A DNA stretch of 64,000 nucleotides from the NCBI RefSeq assembly GCF_003573695.1, contig NC_039359.1, positions 117,187,849 to 117,251,848 of the forward strand, in the 5' to 3' direction. Below the pieces are notes generated by a model, which worked only from the letters and a program-made list of their open reading frames with translations, searched no databases and was not told the DNA's origin. The DNA comes from Papaver somniferum. Taxonomy: Eukaryota; Streptophyta; Magnoliopsida; Ranunculales; Papaveraceae. The position numbers and the translations under genes are program-made. Position 1 is the stretch's first letter. Every line of letters starts with the position of its first letter. Below, piece by piece: positions 35,002-47,586 of this stretch.

Positions 35002-37270
35002 TCATGAAATCTGACGAGAAGGGCATGTCCGTTTATTATGGGTGGTCAAAACCTTGCAGGAACCACAGGTTCTCATCTTCTTATTGGCAACTGAACCTGT
35101 ATTAGGAATCCTCTTCTTCGATGGACGTCCTGGTTGTGGTCCATTATTCGGACCAAAAACCATCGATTTCGGCGACACTGTCACGGGCTTTTCGACTGTG
35201 GGAACAGGATTGATTGCATGTTTATACGATTCTCGGTAGAACTTTACTGTAAAGTAGTGCTCAACATAATTGTAAGGATCTTCTCCATTCACCATGATGC
35301 AACGGACAGCATGGGCACACGGGAAACCGTCAATACGCCAACGGTTGCAAGAACATGTTCTTTTCAAATTGACAGTATGTGTTAATGAAGCATGAACTTC
35401 AAACACATATTCCGACGACTTGGTGACTTGGTAGTTACATCCATGCATCTTGTTGTCGTGGAGTAGAGCTTCATATTCTGGACATAGAGTTTGACGCCAT
35501 TTCATTAAGTTAGCAGAGTCCTCGCGACGTTTACACATTTGGTCCATTAGCTTCACCCTGATCTCATCAACCATGATGGCTATAGGCTTCTCTCTCTCTT
35601 CAACGACCGAACCATTGAAACTCTCAGCAATATTTGAACACAACCTACCATATCGTCGACCCTTGAAGAAAAAACTTGCCCATTTATCAAGAGGAGCTCT
35701 ACTTAGATAGTCTTGTAACTTCTGATTTTGAACCTTCCTCAACTTATCCCAATTCTCTGAAATTCTTTATGAGTAGAAGCATACGCACATTTCTTAAATA
35801 GTCCCAATACATATTTGTTATAAACTTTGCAACTCTTTGGTAAGCATGTATTGATATTGCATTCCATACGCCAGTAGCACCAACCATGAAAAGCCTCAGG
35901 AAAAACAATAGGAATTTGTGTTACCAATCCAATACCTCGATCACTCACAAAAGTAAGCTTTGGTCGCAAAGGAGAAAGGACTTTCTTCAAATTACCCAAA
36001 AACCATTTCCAGTTCGCTTCATTCTCCGATGAAACCACACCATAAGCAAGAGGGAAGATTTCTGTAACATGAACAGAAAGCATAACACAAGCATAAGATG
36101 CGATGAAAACCAAACATAAAAAATGATGAAACCAACATAAAAAAAATGATGAAACCAACATAAAAAAATGATAAAAACCTTACCATCATTTCCGGTTAGA
36201 CCTGTTGCTGCCATCATATGACCAAGGTACTTGCTTTTCAAGTGAGCCGCATCAACGAATAATACAGGACGACAGAAATTGAATCCACGACTACAAGCTT
36301 CAAAACAGATAAACATCCTCTGAAAATTATTGGTCCCTTCTTCAATTTCCAAAACCACGTGAGAACCAGGATTGGTTTCAATCAACTTGTTTTTATACCA
36401 GTTCAAGAACATAAAAGATTTCTCGTTCTCTCCCCATGAAGTATTCAGTGCATGCTTCTTACCTGCGTATGCATAATAACGACTAATGTCAAAGCCGAAG
36501 TCTCTCGTAAAAGATTTCATAATATGCTTAGTTTTCTTATTAGGATCCTGTTTAATTTCATCAATAATCAAGCTACTAACTAGTTTCTTCGATATCCGTG
36601 GCATGTTAACAAATCCACCAACACAAGTATGCTGATTATTTAGTTCCTTGATAATAAAAGGACTTCCTGCAACACCATCAACAGACACAGCATATAAATG
36701 CCAGTCACATTTCTCCTTTTTGTTCTTATTAGCACAACGTGCACCAATCCTCAACTTCTCATTCCTATATACCATGTATTCATAACCAGCTGCTGCGTGA
36801 TACTTCTGTAAATCACAACGAACTTGTTCAACACCTCCCGGAAACAACTGTTCAACTCCTTGAAAGAGATGTAACCAGTGAGCAGACTTCAACGGTTCCT
36901 TAATTTTATCTGGAACATCATAATCAATCCGTGGCTTCTCAAAAGGTATAATTCCAGAACTTTGTGGTTGGTCATCAAAAGCTATAATTCCTGAACTTAT
37001 TGAACCACAACTCTCAGCTTTGTGACTTACGAGTAACTCCATAATCCCTTCTTTATTATACATACTAAATAGAGCCAAACATTGAAGATCATCAGAATGA
37101 ATGACCTTTTGTTGATCATCAACCATGTGAAAAATTTCCATAGAAGGAGGAGAGAATTCACACCAACTTGAGCATATACTAGTCTTCAAATTAGCAAAAG
37201 ACTCTTGGAGGCCAATACGAAGAGTTAAACAATCTTCTTTGTGACATACAAGTGCGAGAACAGAATCCAT
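35002..37270 (-). pseudogene. MULE (MURA-like) transposase, two exons, one frameshift
   Basis: Proposed CDS complement(join(35002..36061, 36184..37270)), about 715 codons. The start is ATG 37270, the donor GATG|GTAAGG, and the acceptor GTTACAG|AAATC. An N-terminal PB1-like region is followed by a zinc/DNA-binding MuDR-type region (DLQKYHAAAGYEYMVYRNEK..). The catalytic DDE core follows: FVDAAHLKSKYLG (first Asp) then FVSDRGIGLV (second Asp). A SWIM zinc finger CSCNRWRIDGFPCAHAVRC (C-x-C-x8-C-x-H) and a basic tail with C.SCKVLTTHNKRTC complete the protein. The frame slips by one base near 35752-35760, just before WDKLRKVQNQKL. It would cut and join element ends in the nucleus. The family call is secure. 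Confidence 0.85.
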
Positions 37271-37274
37271 AATC

Positions 37275-38169
37275 TACAGAACAAAATGATGAAACCAAAA
37301 ACAGTTTCACCAGATGTGAATATCAACAACAATTATTTTTTTTTGAAAAACAGTTCCAGATGGAATCCTTCATAAGAACATCAACACAAACATAAAAAAT
37401 CATATGCTAACATCAATTCAGTTTATTCGACAAGAGTGACTAGCAAATTCACACAAACAAAATCAAAATCAACACAAAAAAGAGAATTGAATACCTGAAA
37501 AGTTGATTTATTCCTTGAAGACGAAGATTAATATGAAGACGAAGATGATCAACACGAAGTTGATTGATTGTTCAGCTGGATTCTTCAATTCGAGATTCAA
37601 TTTCAACTTGAAAAGCGGAAATATGATTTCAGCTAAACTGAATTGCAACCAGATCTCGAATAACGAATTGGATTCTTCTCTTCTTCGAACAACTACGTTT
37701 ATCTTCTCTTCTTCGAACAACTGAATTGGATTCTTCTACGTATCTCGAATAAACAGATCTCAAAACTTGTAGCTTCTCTTCCGGTTCTTCAATCAAACAA
37801 ACCTAAAATTGCTCTCTCAATTTTTGAATTGAAATTGGGAGAAGATGATGACGAATCTTTGAATTGAAACGAAAAGAACGAAGAAAACTAGGAAAGAAGA
37901 ATCACACTTTTTCTGAATCTGATTTGTTCGGTTCAGAGAGGAAAAAAATCTTCTTGTTTCCGGCAAACTTTCCTTTGAAAGTATTTTTATATGCGGAAGG
38001 TTAATTTTGGAATTTAGAAATCAAATAAAAACTGAATTTTAAAAATTTTATTTGAATTGGGGTTTTTGTCCCAGTTTTGTTTGAAACGGTTTTTATTTGT
38101 TAAAAATAATATGACCGGTTTTTTCTTATCACTAGTTTGTTCTCCTAGGGGTTTTGTCACTAGTTTTGC
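37275..38169. other. MULE right-hand leader and terminus, no gene
   Basis: This AT-rich stretch runs upstream of the transposase start to the right terminus. It would hold the transposase promoter and 5' UTR. An inverted subterminal match to the left end (CAAAAACCCCAA) lies near 38055. Confidence 0.45.
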
Positions 38170-38534
38170 TTTTTTAACTCTAAAACTAAACTATGTAAGG
38201 ATCAATTAGCATTATAAAAAAATAATAATAAAGGGCTTTTAAAATTATCATCTAATGATCCTTTTGTCCTATTATATCAGCCGTTGTAATGATTTATTCG
38301 GCCCCTATAGCAGGTTACTCTTTTTGACTAGCAAAAAGAAAAAAAATCAGATCCATGTGGGTCCGTCCACATCTATTGGTAATGGTCCTAACGATAACAA
38401 AGAAGACATTGGCTCACAGGTGTATATGTTTACATCTGTTCCTGCTGCACACTGCTGTTACCACTATGGACAATTTACGATGCGATTTACTGTTCTTTTT
38501 AAAAACAAAAATTGTATGTAACAAATATGTGAAC

Positions 38535-40499
38535 TTTTGTTTTTTACTCGGTCAATAAGGTTTATTAAGAGCAAAAAGAACGTAATTAAAAGAATTACAG
38601 GAGAGGCCGAAAGGCCCCAGACCCCCATAAACCAAGAAGGTTATTATTGGGGCGTCACCTAATAAGAAAAAAGTGGGTCACCCACAAATAATATCAAAAA
38701 CCCCTTATCTCAAATAATTTTAAAATGACCAAACAACGCTTATGTAGTTAATTTTAATTTAATTAGATAATAAATAAATTAAGAAGATGAATTTTGTTAA
38801 ATGGTGGAGAGGGTTTAACACAAAGTGATGATGAATCTCAACCAATTGAAGAAATAAATCAACAAAGTGAAGAACCAATGGTTGAAAATCAACAGGTACA
38901 GCTCTAAACTATCTCTCATGGGTTCAATTTCGCTCAAAACTAGCTTAAATACGCAAAAAGTTTGAGATTTTTAGACTTTCATGGAAAATTACGGTTGGGT
39001 TTAGCTTCGTTGTCAACTGTAATTTAGGTTTACGTCTAGGTTTTGGAAGAACTCCAAACCGTAACTGGTTCCAATAGGACAAAATTGAATTACGGTTGGT
39101 AATATGTCATGCCAAACACTTCAAAAACCCAGACGTGGGAGAATACGTCTGGAAAAAAAATTCACGAACCTAGACGTAGAAGATTACGTCTGAAAGTTTA
39201 CTTCGCGAACCTAGACGTAGAAGATTACGTCTGGAAAAATTACCTCACGAACCTAGACGTAATCCAATTTGAAGCTTCTTCTAAAACATCCAGGAAGAAT
39301 TACGTCTAGGTTAGCCTATAAGATAAACATGGACGTAAATTCATTTTCTACGGTTGGAATTAAAAGGAACCTGGACGTGATTTCAATTTCTACAGTTGGA
39401 ATGAAGAGAAACCTGGACGTAAACCAACATGCAAGCTAATTCTACGGTTTGAATTCATCCAAACCTGGACGTAAGTTCTTCAAAAACTGAAATTACGGTT
39501 GGCGAACCTAGACGTAATCGCAACGATGAAGTGAATTGAAGTTGAATTGAATTGAAATTACTGAGAAGGAAAAGGAGCAGTTTTTTTGCGAATTAGAATA
39601 GAAAAGATTAGGTTTTTAAATTTTTATTTTAGTTAAAGGTAATCTAGACATTTTGTTTATGTGTTAGGATATCCCATAACCACTTTTTTGGACACTAAAA
39701 ATCTAAATGAAGCCCCTCTAATGGAATGTGACGCCCCAGTAATAACCTTCTAAACCAAAGGGGTGCTAGATGTAACTTCAAATAAGAGCTAAGAACCCAA
39801 AAAGCTGATAAACTAAAAAAATAAAACAAAAAAGCTCTTCAACAGGGAATTCCATAAACAATAGACGCGCCTCGGGTAACCTCATAAGCTAATCACTGCC
39901 TGCCAAACAGCCCATCAATTCTGCTTTAGACTTCTTGTCTTTGTTGCTTTGAAACTTCAAAAAAATCTTCAATTCTTCAAAACGACAAAGGCTTTGAAAG
40001 ACAAGGCCAAGTAATGTAACTACTCGCGCCTGTAAACTTCAATTGAGTTCCGAATCCAAGAACTCAGATATGCATTATTAATCTTCAAAAAGGGCCATAC
40101 ATCAAGAGTGCTGACAGCCACCATAAAGCTACGTCAACTTCAATCTGGACTTTAATCTGGATAGACCAAATATAATCTTCAAAAAAGCAGAACAGCGAGA
40201 AAAGCCCACTGCTGGCATAGGCGTGAAGCAGCAAAATACCAAAGTGTCCACAAGCAGCATCTTCTATGGTAGCTTCAAAAGAAGCAATACCGGTATATGC
40301 TGCCAGGCTCCGGCCATAAAATTCACTGCTCACAGAAAACCGCAAGGAACTACCCCGGTATCCACTAGCAACCAAAGCTGCCAGGCCATAAGTAAGTTCC
40401 TCAATAAGGGCATGAAACAGCAAGATACTACCACAGTTTCCACATGAAGCATCCAAGAAAGCTACCAGGCTATGGAGAGAAAACTCACTGCTCATTGAA
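38535..40499 (-). mobile_element. 5'-truncated retroposon (LINE-like) with 20 bp target duplication
   Basis: The 20-mer TATGTAACAAATATGTGAAC stands at 38515-38534 and again at 40500-40519. Read on the minus strand the insert ends AATAAACCTTATTGACCGAG followed by an A-rich tail, next to GGCCTTTCGGCCTCT, as in plant LINE 3' ends. Long target duplication plus A-rich tail indicates target-primed insertion. Without the 1.1 kb DNA element inside it, the insert is about 0.84 kb. The distal part (40100-40499) has internal ~140 bp repeats and an open minus-strand frame of unknown meaning. Confidence 0.75.
38636..39750. mobile_element. MITE-like element, TIR GAAGGTTATTATTGGGGCGT, copy A
   Basis: Terminal inverted repeats GAAGGTTATTATTGGGGCGT / ...CCCCAGTAATAACCTTC match almost fully over 23 bp. 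An exact 8 bp duplication TAAACCAA flanks the element (38628-38635, 39751-39758). The interior carries TTACGGTT and AGACGTAA/TTACGTCT motifs in both orientations (38985-39520). It has no transposase. It sits inside the retroposon above. Confidence 0.9.
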
Positions 40500-40519
40500 T
40501 ATGTAACAAATATGTGAAC

Positions 40520-43500
40520 ACAAGTCGTAAGTGCTCAGTGTTTAGTGAAGCAAGCATAACCAAGGTGAGCATTAACTTTTGTGAACACAATTTTCGTCTA
40601 ATATGTGCATTAATTGGCGTCCGTAAACCGAGAAGCAAACTGATTCCACTTTTTAAAGGATAAAAGAATATACCATTAGTTATAAGAAAAATAAAGAAAT
40701 AAATTTAAAAAAGTTCAAAATTTAAGTTACTCAAAGATGTTCCTAACTAACACACTTGGCACTTGCCACACTGTACCTTAAATTTAAACCAGACTATAGA
40801 ACACAAAATGGTAAAAGGTGAGCGAGTATTCAGATCCTAAAGAGGACCATGTAAATTTTCAGAACAATCAGTCAGATTTGAAACAGTAAACAAATGAAAA
40901 AATATCATAGTTCAGTTGAGCTTCCACCTTGACAAGCCAAACTTTCCACGACACTTCATTTAAGAAGCAAGAAAAGGGGATGCAAGTACAGATAATTGTC
41001 CCAACCTATGTCTGGGACCAATTCTATTTTTAGAATTTGACGAGGGCCTTATCAGTTCCTCGGTTGTAACCGAATGTCAGACTTTGAGCTGTATTTATAC
41101 TTCTGTGGACAAGCCAATTCACAAATAACCCTAAAAGAAGATGCATGGCTTCCTTTTCTTGTCATGTACGTGGTGTCGTGTGACAAATGTACCTATACCC
41201 TTGGTTTCCAATTCTAAGACAAACTCACACGGTGTGAACCCTGTGATGCATGAAAATTAAGTGCTTACCTAATTTGAAGTACTTACAGATTTAACAGGCC
41301 AATGGGACGTGGTGCTCGAACTTTCCTGACCAATGAAATGACAAGCTGTTGATCCAGGCAAACAAACATATGAGGTTTCCATCCAATCTAAAGATAAGAA
41401 AGCCATGTCTGTTTTCTATATGTGGGTATGATGTGAATTATTGCCACCTACCTCTCCTTTCTTATTAAAAACATGTGTGCAAAAGCATATCCACGACCAC
41501 TAGCAGAACATGGACTTTCTATCTGTTAAACCGCATCCTGTTAACAGATGACATTAGAATGGTTAGTTTATTCATTTTTGAAGACGACTTTGCACATTGC
41601 AAGCTTAAAACATGCAGTGATTGTGCTCAGCAGTGAAAATAGTAGAGATGGACTTTTGACTTACAAGTGGTCCAAATCCAAACTGAGTGCTAGCATCCTC
41701 GCACCCCTCTCATAATGAGGATTTAATCTTATTGCACTGACTATAAGATCTGAATTAATCTTATTGCACTGAATATAAGATCTGAAGTACAAGCAACGAC
41801 ACATCTGTCAATTAAAGCATTCAATATATATATGCAAATTAGAGGAGCACAACGAAATTGTAAAAGTTCGAAAAAATCATATCCATAAGGTTTTAAATAA
41901 ACATGTTAGTCGTTGGTTCAAAAAAAATCTATATTGCAACCGCTGGACAAGTTTCAAGCTACTTATGGTATGTAACATTCACCTGTCCAGAGCCAGATCA
42001 CCCAAAAGCCTTCTTTTTGCCATAAACCAGTACCTCATTCTTCAAAGATTGGATGTTCATCAGAATGGTAAAATGCAATTATAGTAAAATGCAACGCTGA
42101 ATCTGGCAACAAACAAAGCAATGAATCAGATCTAACCTTGCTGGTGGTGTTCTAGTTTATGTGTGCAGGCCTCCAGATGGTCCCTATTGCAACTAATTGT
42201 TGAGAATTGGTGATTTATTTCCATAACAGAAAAGAGAAAACACAAAAATTGGAGCACTCCTACTGATACTGCAGTAAAGGTTGTGCAGTATATAACTTAT
42301 GTGGAAGCGTACAAAAACTGAGGACAACCATCTCATACTGCCACACATCTTCTTTGTTCCTTATGTTTCATATCTTTACTTCTGCTTTGGTTCCATAACA
42401 TTCTTTTATTGAATCTACGATTCTTCGTACTAAATTTAATTATGCATACGTGTCAAGGGAAACTATGTGAACTCAAGTTATCTTCCTTCTAGAGAAACAA
42501 ATTGAAGCCTCAATAGGCATTATTCTAGTTATCTGCCCTTTGTTTGAGTGCTAGGTATTAGGACAAACTGTACATGAACTAAACTCAGTTTCCCGAAGCA
42601 CGCATCGAAAGTATACATAAATATTTTATAAAAGGAAATACTAATGTTCTAGAGAAGGAAATCTCAATATGAAACAGAAAGTGCACCCTGGCAATGCTGT
42701 TAAAATCTGGTTCTGTTTCCTAATAGATGCACCAGTACTCTTTTTTCTTTGTAGAACCAACAAATCTGAATGGTATCAGGACCCTTCCCCTATCTACTAG
42801 TACTCAAAGAAGAAAATGGCATTTGTTTTGTTATTTCAAATCTCAAACTACTCATTAAGTACCAATGATGTTAGGGGGAAGCAAATAGTAATACTTATAC
42901 CAGAAAATACATGAACAGCTTGATGAGCTAAATAATTGAACTGAACAACAGCATATTAATTACTTCAAATGAAGCGAGCAAAGTGAATTTCAAATATGAC
43001 ATTTCCATTTTGTATTGCATCAACTAGTTGGGGAGCAAAGCTATCACACAACTGATGAACTTTCTATGTAATTGGTACTGCAAAGCATATTAATCTCTTA
43101 TATAAAAACACTTTTAGAAGTTAGCTATCACAGAGAGACGAATAAAGCGTGCTTTCCAGAAAATGGTTATTAACACACCATAAAATGCAGCTGCCTAAGC
43201 TTAAAAAAAAAATAAACAAACAACAAGACCAACTGAACCAGTGGATCCAAACACTTGGTGCCCTTTTGCACCATGCTAAAAGTAAGAAACTAAATAACTA
43301 CAAACTAGTGTTCTATACTTCTATGCCACTTCTAGCGTTCCTTTAGGAAATAAATGTATATGAGTTTTTGTGTTGAAAGGAAAATTTGATTTACGATCTG
43401 GTGAAAGGTTTAACTTAAAGTTGACTAGATTTCCTCTTGAGGAAGCTCTTAGACTGTATTGTAAACCAGTATAGACAAGTAATAATATGTAAATATGTGT

Positions 43501-44305
43501 CTGTCCAAATAAAACTACGAGTGATACGTCACCTGGATCATTCCCGGATGGTATCCAACGCTGTTACCATGCTATGGTGTTCTGTCCTGCATTGTCCAAC
43601 CATCCTTGGGGACCTTCTCTGCCATGGCAACCTGAAATCAATCAAATACACAATCACAAGCATATCCCGCTTCTTTTAATTGGAAAAATCATAAAGAAGA
43701 ATTCCGGAAGAAAACAACTAACCTGTTCTACCAATCAAACTGAATTTGTCAAACAAAAATTTCATAATTTTGTAGCCATTATCTGTCTCAACTCTTACAC
43801 AATGTAGATATAATATGCTTATTCATGCAGAAGAAAAGGTATATGTAATGTACAAATATGGCAGCACCGGAGAGTTCTCTTTAAACATATACATAGTATT
43901 GAGAAACAGGGAACACTTGCCAAATTTGTTTCTTATCAGAACACTACTTATGCATCTTTTACACATAAAGGGAATTGTACTCAAAACACCACAGATTTGA
44001 ACAGAGAACAGAATACTTTCTTAATATTAGAGATGTTACATTCTAGGAGATTATATCATCTATTAGAACAACAACACAACAACAGAAACTTAAAGACAGG
44101 GCACAACCAACTATAAATTAACAACAAAAGGAAGGAAATTTGAAACCTAAAACAAGAAAAGAGCACTCGAGCTAGTGCAGGTGCAGCAACAACAACAGAA
44201 CAAAAGCCATACAGGCCTTGCCAAAATATAATAACAAAGACTAAACTAGTAACTCCCTAAACCCAAGTTTTTTCTTAACCTAAAAGAGAACAGCAAGAAA
44301 GAAAT
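40520..44305. other. long intergenic stretch, no gene supported
   Basis: This is about 3.8 kb of AT-rich, unique-looking DNA between the retroposon and the DUF247 3' end. No reading frame has coding character, and no terminal repeats or tandem arrays were found. It may contain 3' UTR or downstream sequence of the DUF247 pseudogene near 44100-44305. Confidence 0.45.
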
Positions 44306-45763
44306 TCAAAAGAACAATTTTGATGTACTATTTCCAGCTGTAACATTTCCATGACCATGATGACTGCCGGGGAAAGAATTATTGCCGGTGAAGTACTTGA
44401 AGAAGTTAATACCATTGTTAGTCTGTGAGGCAAAGAAAGCGATCAAACCGATGATGAAAAGTACTAGAGTCCAAGGGCCTTCGAAATACTTGTTCTTTAG
44501 AGCTGCCCACCAATGATTCCATGTAGTGAAATAATATTCATTCACTTCTACCATGAGATCTTTGTACCGATTAGTTAAAACAACATCAGAATTAAGGTTT
44601 CGAAATAGTTTCGAAACCTCATCACTACTACTCAAGTAGTTGGTGATAATTTCTTTTTGACATAAATAATCAACATCTTTATCGGTAGCTAGAAGATTGC
44701 TTAACAAACAAACATAAGAGGTGATATAAAAATGGGAAAAGAGGCAAAATGGGGAGTTGTTTCACATATGTGTCTAGTGCTCGTTGTAGCGGTGTGAAGC
44801 TTAAAAAATGAAAACGGTTCTGAAAATCTATGATCTCTTTTTTTCAAGTAATCATTCGTTATTTCTCGACTGTTGTTATTCCTCGTTCCGTGCATAACAA
44901 TAACTGAATCGATCGATTCATTTTGCTTTTTTCATTTTGAACTCTTAAAATGTCTAGCACATGTTTCATGTCATGTCTTTGAAATGTGATCTCTGTTGTC
45001 TCCAATACCACATTCTCTCAACTAGGTTCTCATAGAGAGACCAGGGATAGTGAGATTGGATAAACGGATAAATAGAGATTCATTTTCAAGGCCAAGACCT
45101 AGGGTCGGTAAAAAAGGGAATACACACCTTGGGACATAGTTTAAGGCAAGTATTTCGTTAAAGAGTGGTAGTTTACAAATTAATTGTAATTTTCCAGTGC
45201 CTCAATATTAGAATATTGGACTCTTTAGTTGCACTCTAGTTGTACTATTCTATATAGTCTATACTACTAGCAATCAGTTAGTCTAGTGATAAAATGGTTA
45301 AAGGTAACATAATTTGATAATGCTTATGCATAATTTGACTAGGAATGCTGTAATTTCCGTATCCCAGTCGTACAGGTATCTTGCCTTAATGGTTCTTGAA
45401 TATAGAAAAATGAAGTCTCCTCACTTTATATCTGTATTCAATTCACCATGACTGGCACTGCATTCTCTGTGAGAATCAGCAGGACAAGTATTCAGTTCAC
45501 ATTATTAGTGATCTTTTAATGTTTGTGGATGTTTTAAATTGTATAAGTTGCTTTTCAGTCTTTTGTTTGTTGTGATATGTAACTTGATGTTGCCCTGACT
45601 TGCATTTACACTAGTTAGGTGACTAATGTAAAATCATATAGTGGTTAAGTGTGAGCAATTATCCTTGTAATCTCACCCTATAAGCTTGTTGCAATAGAAT
45701 GAATTTTGTGTAGGGCTTGTTAAATGTTTCATTCATTTGTTTTATTTTATTTAATGTTTCAGG

Positions 45764-46250
45764 ATGGATAGTGAAGATAGGGATTTCTGGATAACTGATA
45801 TAGGTGGCAGATTCAAGGACTTGTTATGATTGTAAAGCTGGTACAAGTGGAGAGGAATTTATGGCTATGCTAAAGAGAAGATTGGTAAGGGAACAAGGTA
45901 TGGATCCAAAACTTGGATTGTATTTATTTAATGATGCGGATGGGGATGCTGATGATAAGTGTGAATCAGAAGAGGAAGGCCTTGTCTGCACCAACATCTG
46001 CATCAAAGAAATCTGTTGATATACCACTATTGACTATTGTCAAAGGGCAAAGCAGCTGCTACTACACACATCTTCTTCTTCAGATGGTTCCCTGAAAAAG
46101 GGTAAGACAACTACACCATCCTCTTCTACTGCAGCTGATGTTGGTGCTAAAAAGAAGGTGACACATCCATCTACTTCTTTTGCGCCTTCTACTGCTTGTT
46201 TTAACCGGACATACAATGGCACAGTGAATATCTCTAGCTAAACCATCAAT
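45764..46250 (+). pseudogene. exon-like fragment of unknown origin inside the Pack-MULE
   Basis: After a TTTCAG acceptor (45751-45763 region) the translation starts MDSEDRDFWITDIGGRF, then breaks. A neighbouring frame reads GTSGEEFMAMLKRRLVREQG followed by an acidic run (NDADGDADDKCESEEEG). A later Ser/Thr-rich segment (GKTTTPSSSTAADVGAKKKV) lies near 46100-46160. The frames do not join without shifts. The family is not recognised. It could be a captured host fragment or a decayed remnant of an element-encoded protein. Confidence 0.3.
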
Positions 46251-47586
46251 ATTACTAAACCATCATCTAAAAGGGTTAGAAAGCTAATTCAAAATATCAG
46301 TAGGTTTAAATGCTTTCACTTAATGACAGTTAACAATGGGTTCTTCTTTTTTATGCTTTTGTTTGTAATGGCGGACATCTTAGTCACTATATGTTTGCAG
46401 TACTGATGGTGTTTTTAACTATCATTGTTTATGTAAGTGCAAACAGTTTAGCAATTTAAATTATATATGCAGTGTTGTTTTTTTGTGTTTTTTGGTAAGA
46501 ATGCAGTGGTTTGTTATCTCGTTTTAATTTTATTTAAAATTTCTAAATTGCTAGCATTATGTCCATTGAAAAATGGAATGTAAATGGCTTGGATATGTGA
46601 CCGTCCATTTTTAATCACAAGACACGCGTCTCAATCTAACCATTTAGGACACGGTGGGCATTTCCGAAAAAGACTGCTAGAGTCAATAAAATACACTCTC
46701 ACGTGAGAGTGATTTGACTCAAATTTCATTGGATAAACGTTGGATCAAAATGCCACGTGGCGTGCACTGGTTCAACCCAATTCTAAAGGTTAGAAATGTA
46801 AATGTTTCACACGTGAGAGTTACATGTGTGGCGAATTTGACCATTTAACTCTCTTTAACGGCTAAACTAACAGATTGGGGCATTTTGATAACATTTTGGG
46901 GTATTTTCATCTTTTACCTAACGTCCGGGACATTTTAACAACCTTGGGGTCTATTTTGGGGCATTTTGCCACTTAACGCTAAGTTTAAATGACCCAATCC
47001 GTCAGTTTACGCATTAAAAAGAGTTAAATGGTCAAGTGGGGAATCTTGACCAGTCAACGAGCATCTGAAATGTAAGTTTTAGCCTTGCCACATGTTTGCC
47101 CGTGTGGGAGAAACCTTATCTTCTCTTCGTGGTCGGACTTTCATTAAGTTTCTGAATCTGTGATATTTCGCAGAGAGAGAGAGAGCTGGAGACCGAGCTA
47201 TGGAGAAGAGAAACACATATAGAGAGAGTGTTAGGTCGAGAGAGAGAGGTGAAACGAGAGAGAGTACGAGTTAGTTATCTTGAGAAGAGAGTCACAGATG
47301 CAGAAGAATTTGAAGCCCTATTTCTGCGACATATAAGAAATTAGGTAAGTAATTGAAACCTTAAATTTGTTTCGATTGTTGTGTTTTTCGAATTGGTTTT
47401 GTAATTGAATTATAATATGTTTTGTTGATGTGAAATTAGCATTTAGAGAAAGAAAATTAGGGTTTCAATTTATTTGGGGATTTTTAATTTCTGAAATTAG
47501 GGCAGTTTATATGAAAAATCTTGGGGCGGGTATCGATGAAATGGAATTGATTGTTGAAATTATGAATGATTTGAATTGTTTTACAG

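Larger units (their letters stand above)
28956..38169. mobile_element. Kaonashi-type MULE (transposase plus Ulp1 protease)
   Basis: The 9-mer TTTTTTAAC occurs at both edges (28947-28955 and 38170-38178), the 9 bp duplication length typical of Mutator-like elements; it is T-rich, so chance is not excluded. Termini read GGTCCACGGGTTATAACCCC and, inverted, GCAAAACTAGTGACAAAACC. They share a subterminal stretch CAAACAAAA.TG..ACAAAAACCCCAA. Inside are a Ulp1 cysteine-protease gene on plus and a MURA-like transposase gene on minus, converging at 34.35-35.0 kb. This gene pair defines KI-MULEs. Each gene carries one or two disabling changes, so this copy is a recently inactivated autonomous-type element. 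Confidence 0.85.
29417..38169. repeat. dispersed GGTTTCATCA/TGATGAAACC motifs in MULE introns and spacers
   Basis: The motif recurs in both orientations throughout non-coding parts. Examples are near 29740, 29825, 29900, 29935, 30050-30130, 31195, 31430, 31880-31940, 33250, 33650, 34715-34760, 36105-36160 and 37290. Many are facing pairs such as TGATGAAACCA..TTTGGTTTCATCA. Exons are almost free of it (one or two chance hits). Confidence 0.75.
11188..38319. mobile_element. MULE-like element with TTACGGTT arrays, split by nested insertions
   Basis: The left terminus at 11188 (AGTAACCTGTTATACGGG...) pairs with the right terminus at 38287-38319 (...CTATAGCAGGTTACT): 29 of 33 positions match as inverted repeats. 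The flanking 9-mers CTTTCTGAT (11179-11187) and CTTTTTGAC (38320-38328) match at 7 of 9 positions, consistent with a worn 9 bp target duplication. Only three pieces belong to the element itself: 11188-11721, 28299-28946 and 38179-38319, about 1.3 kb together. The rest is an LTR retrotransposon (with another inside it) and a Kaonashi MULE. The element's own interior carries many AACCGTAA/TTACGGTT motifs. Confidence 0.7.

Noticed and set aside
40085..40495. 136-codon minus-strand frame in the retroposon
   Set aside because: It contains internal ~140 bp repeats and no recognisable domain, so it is more likely repeat sequence than a gene.
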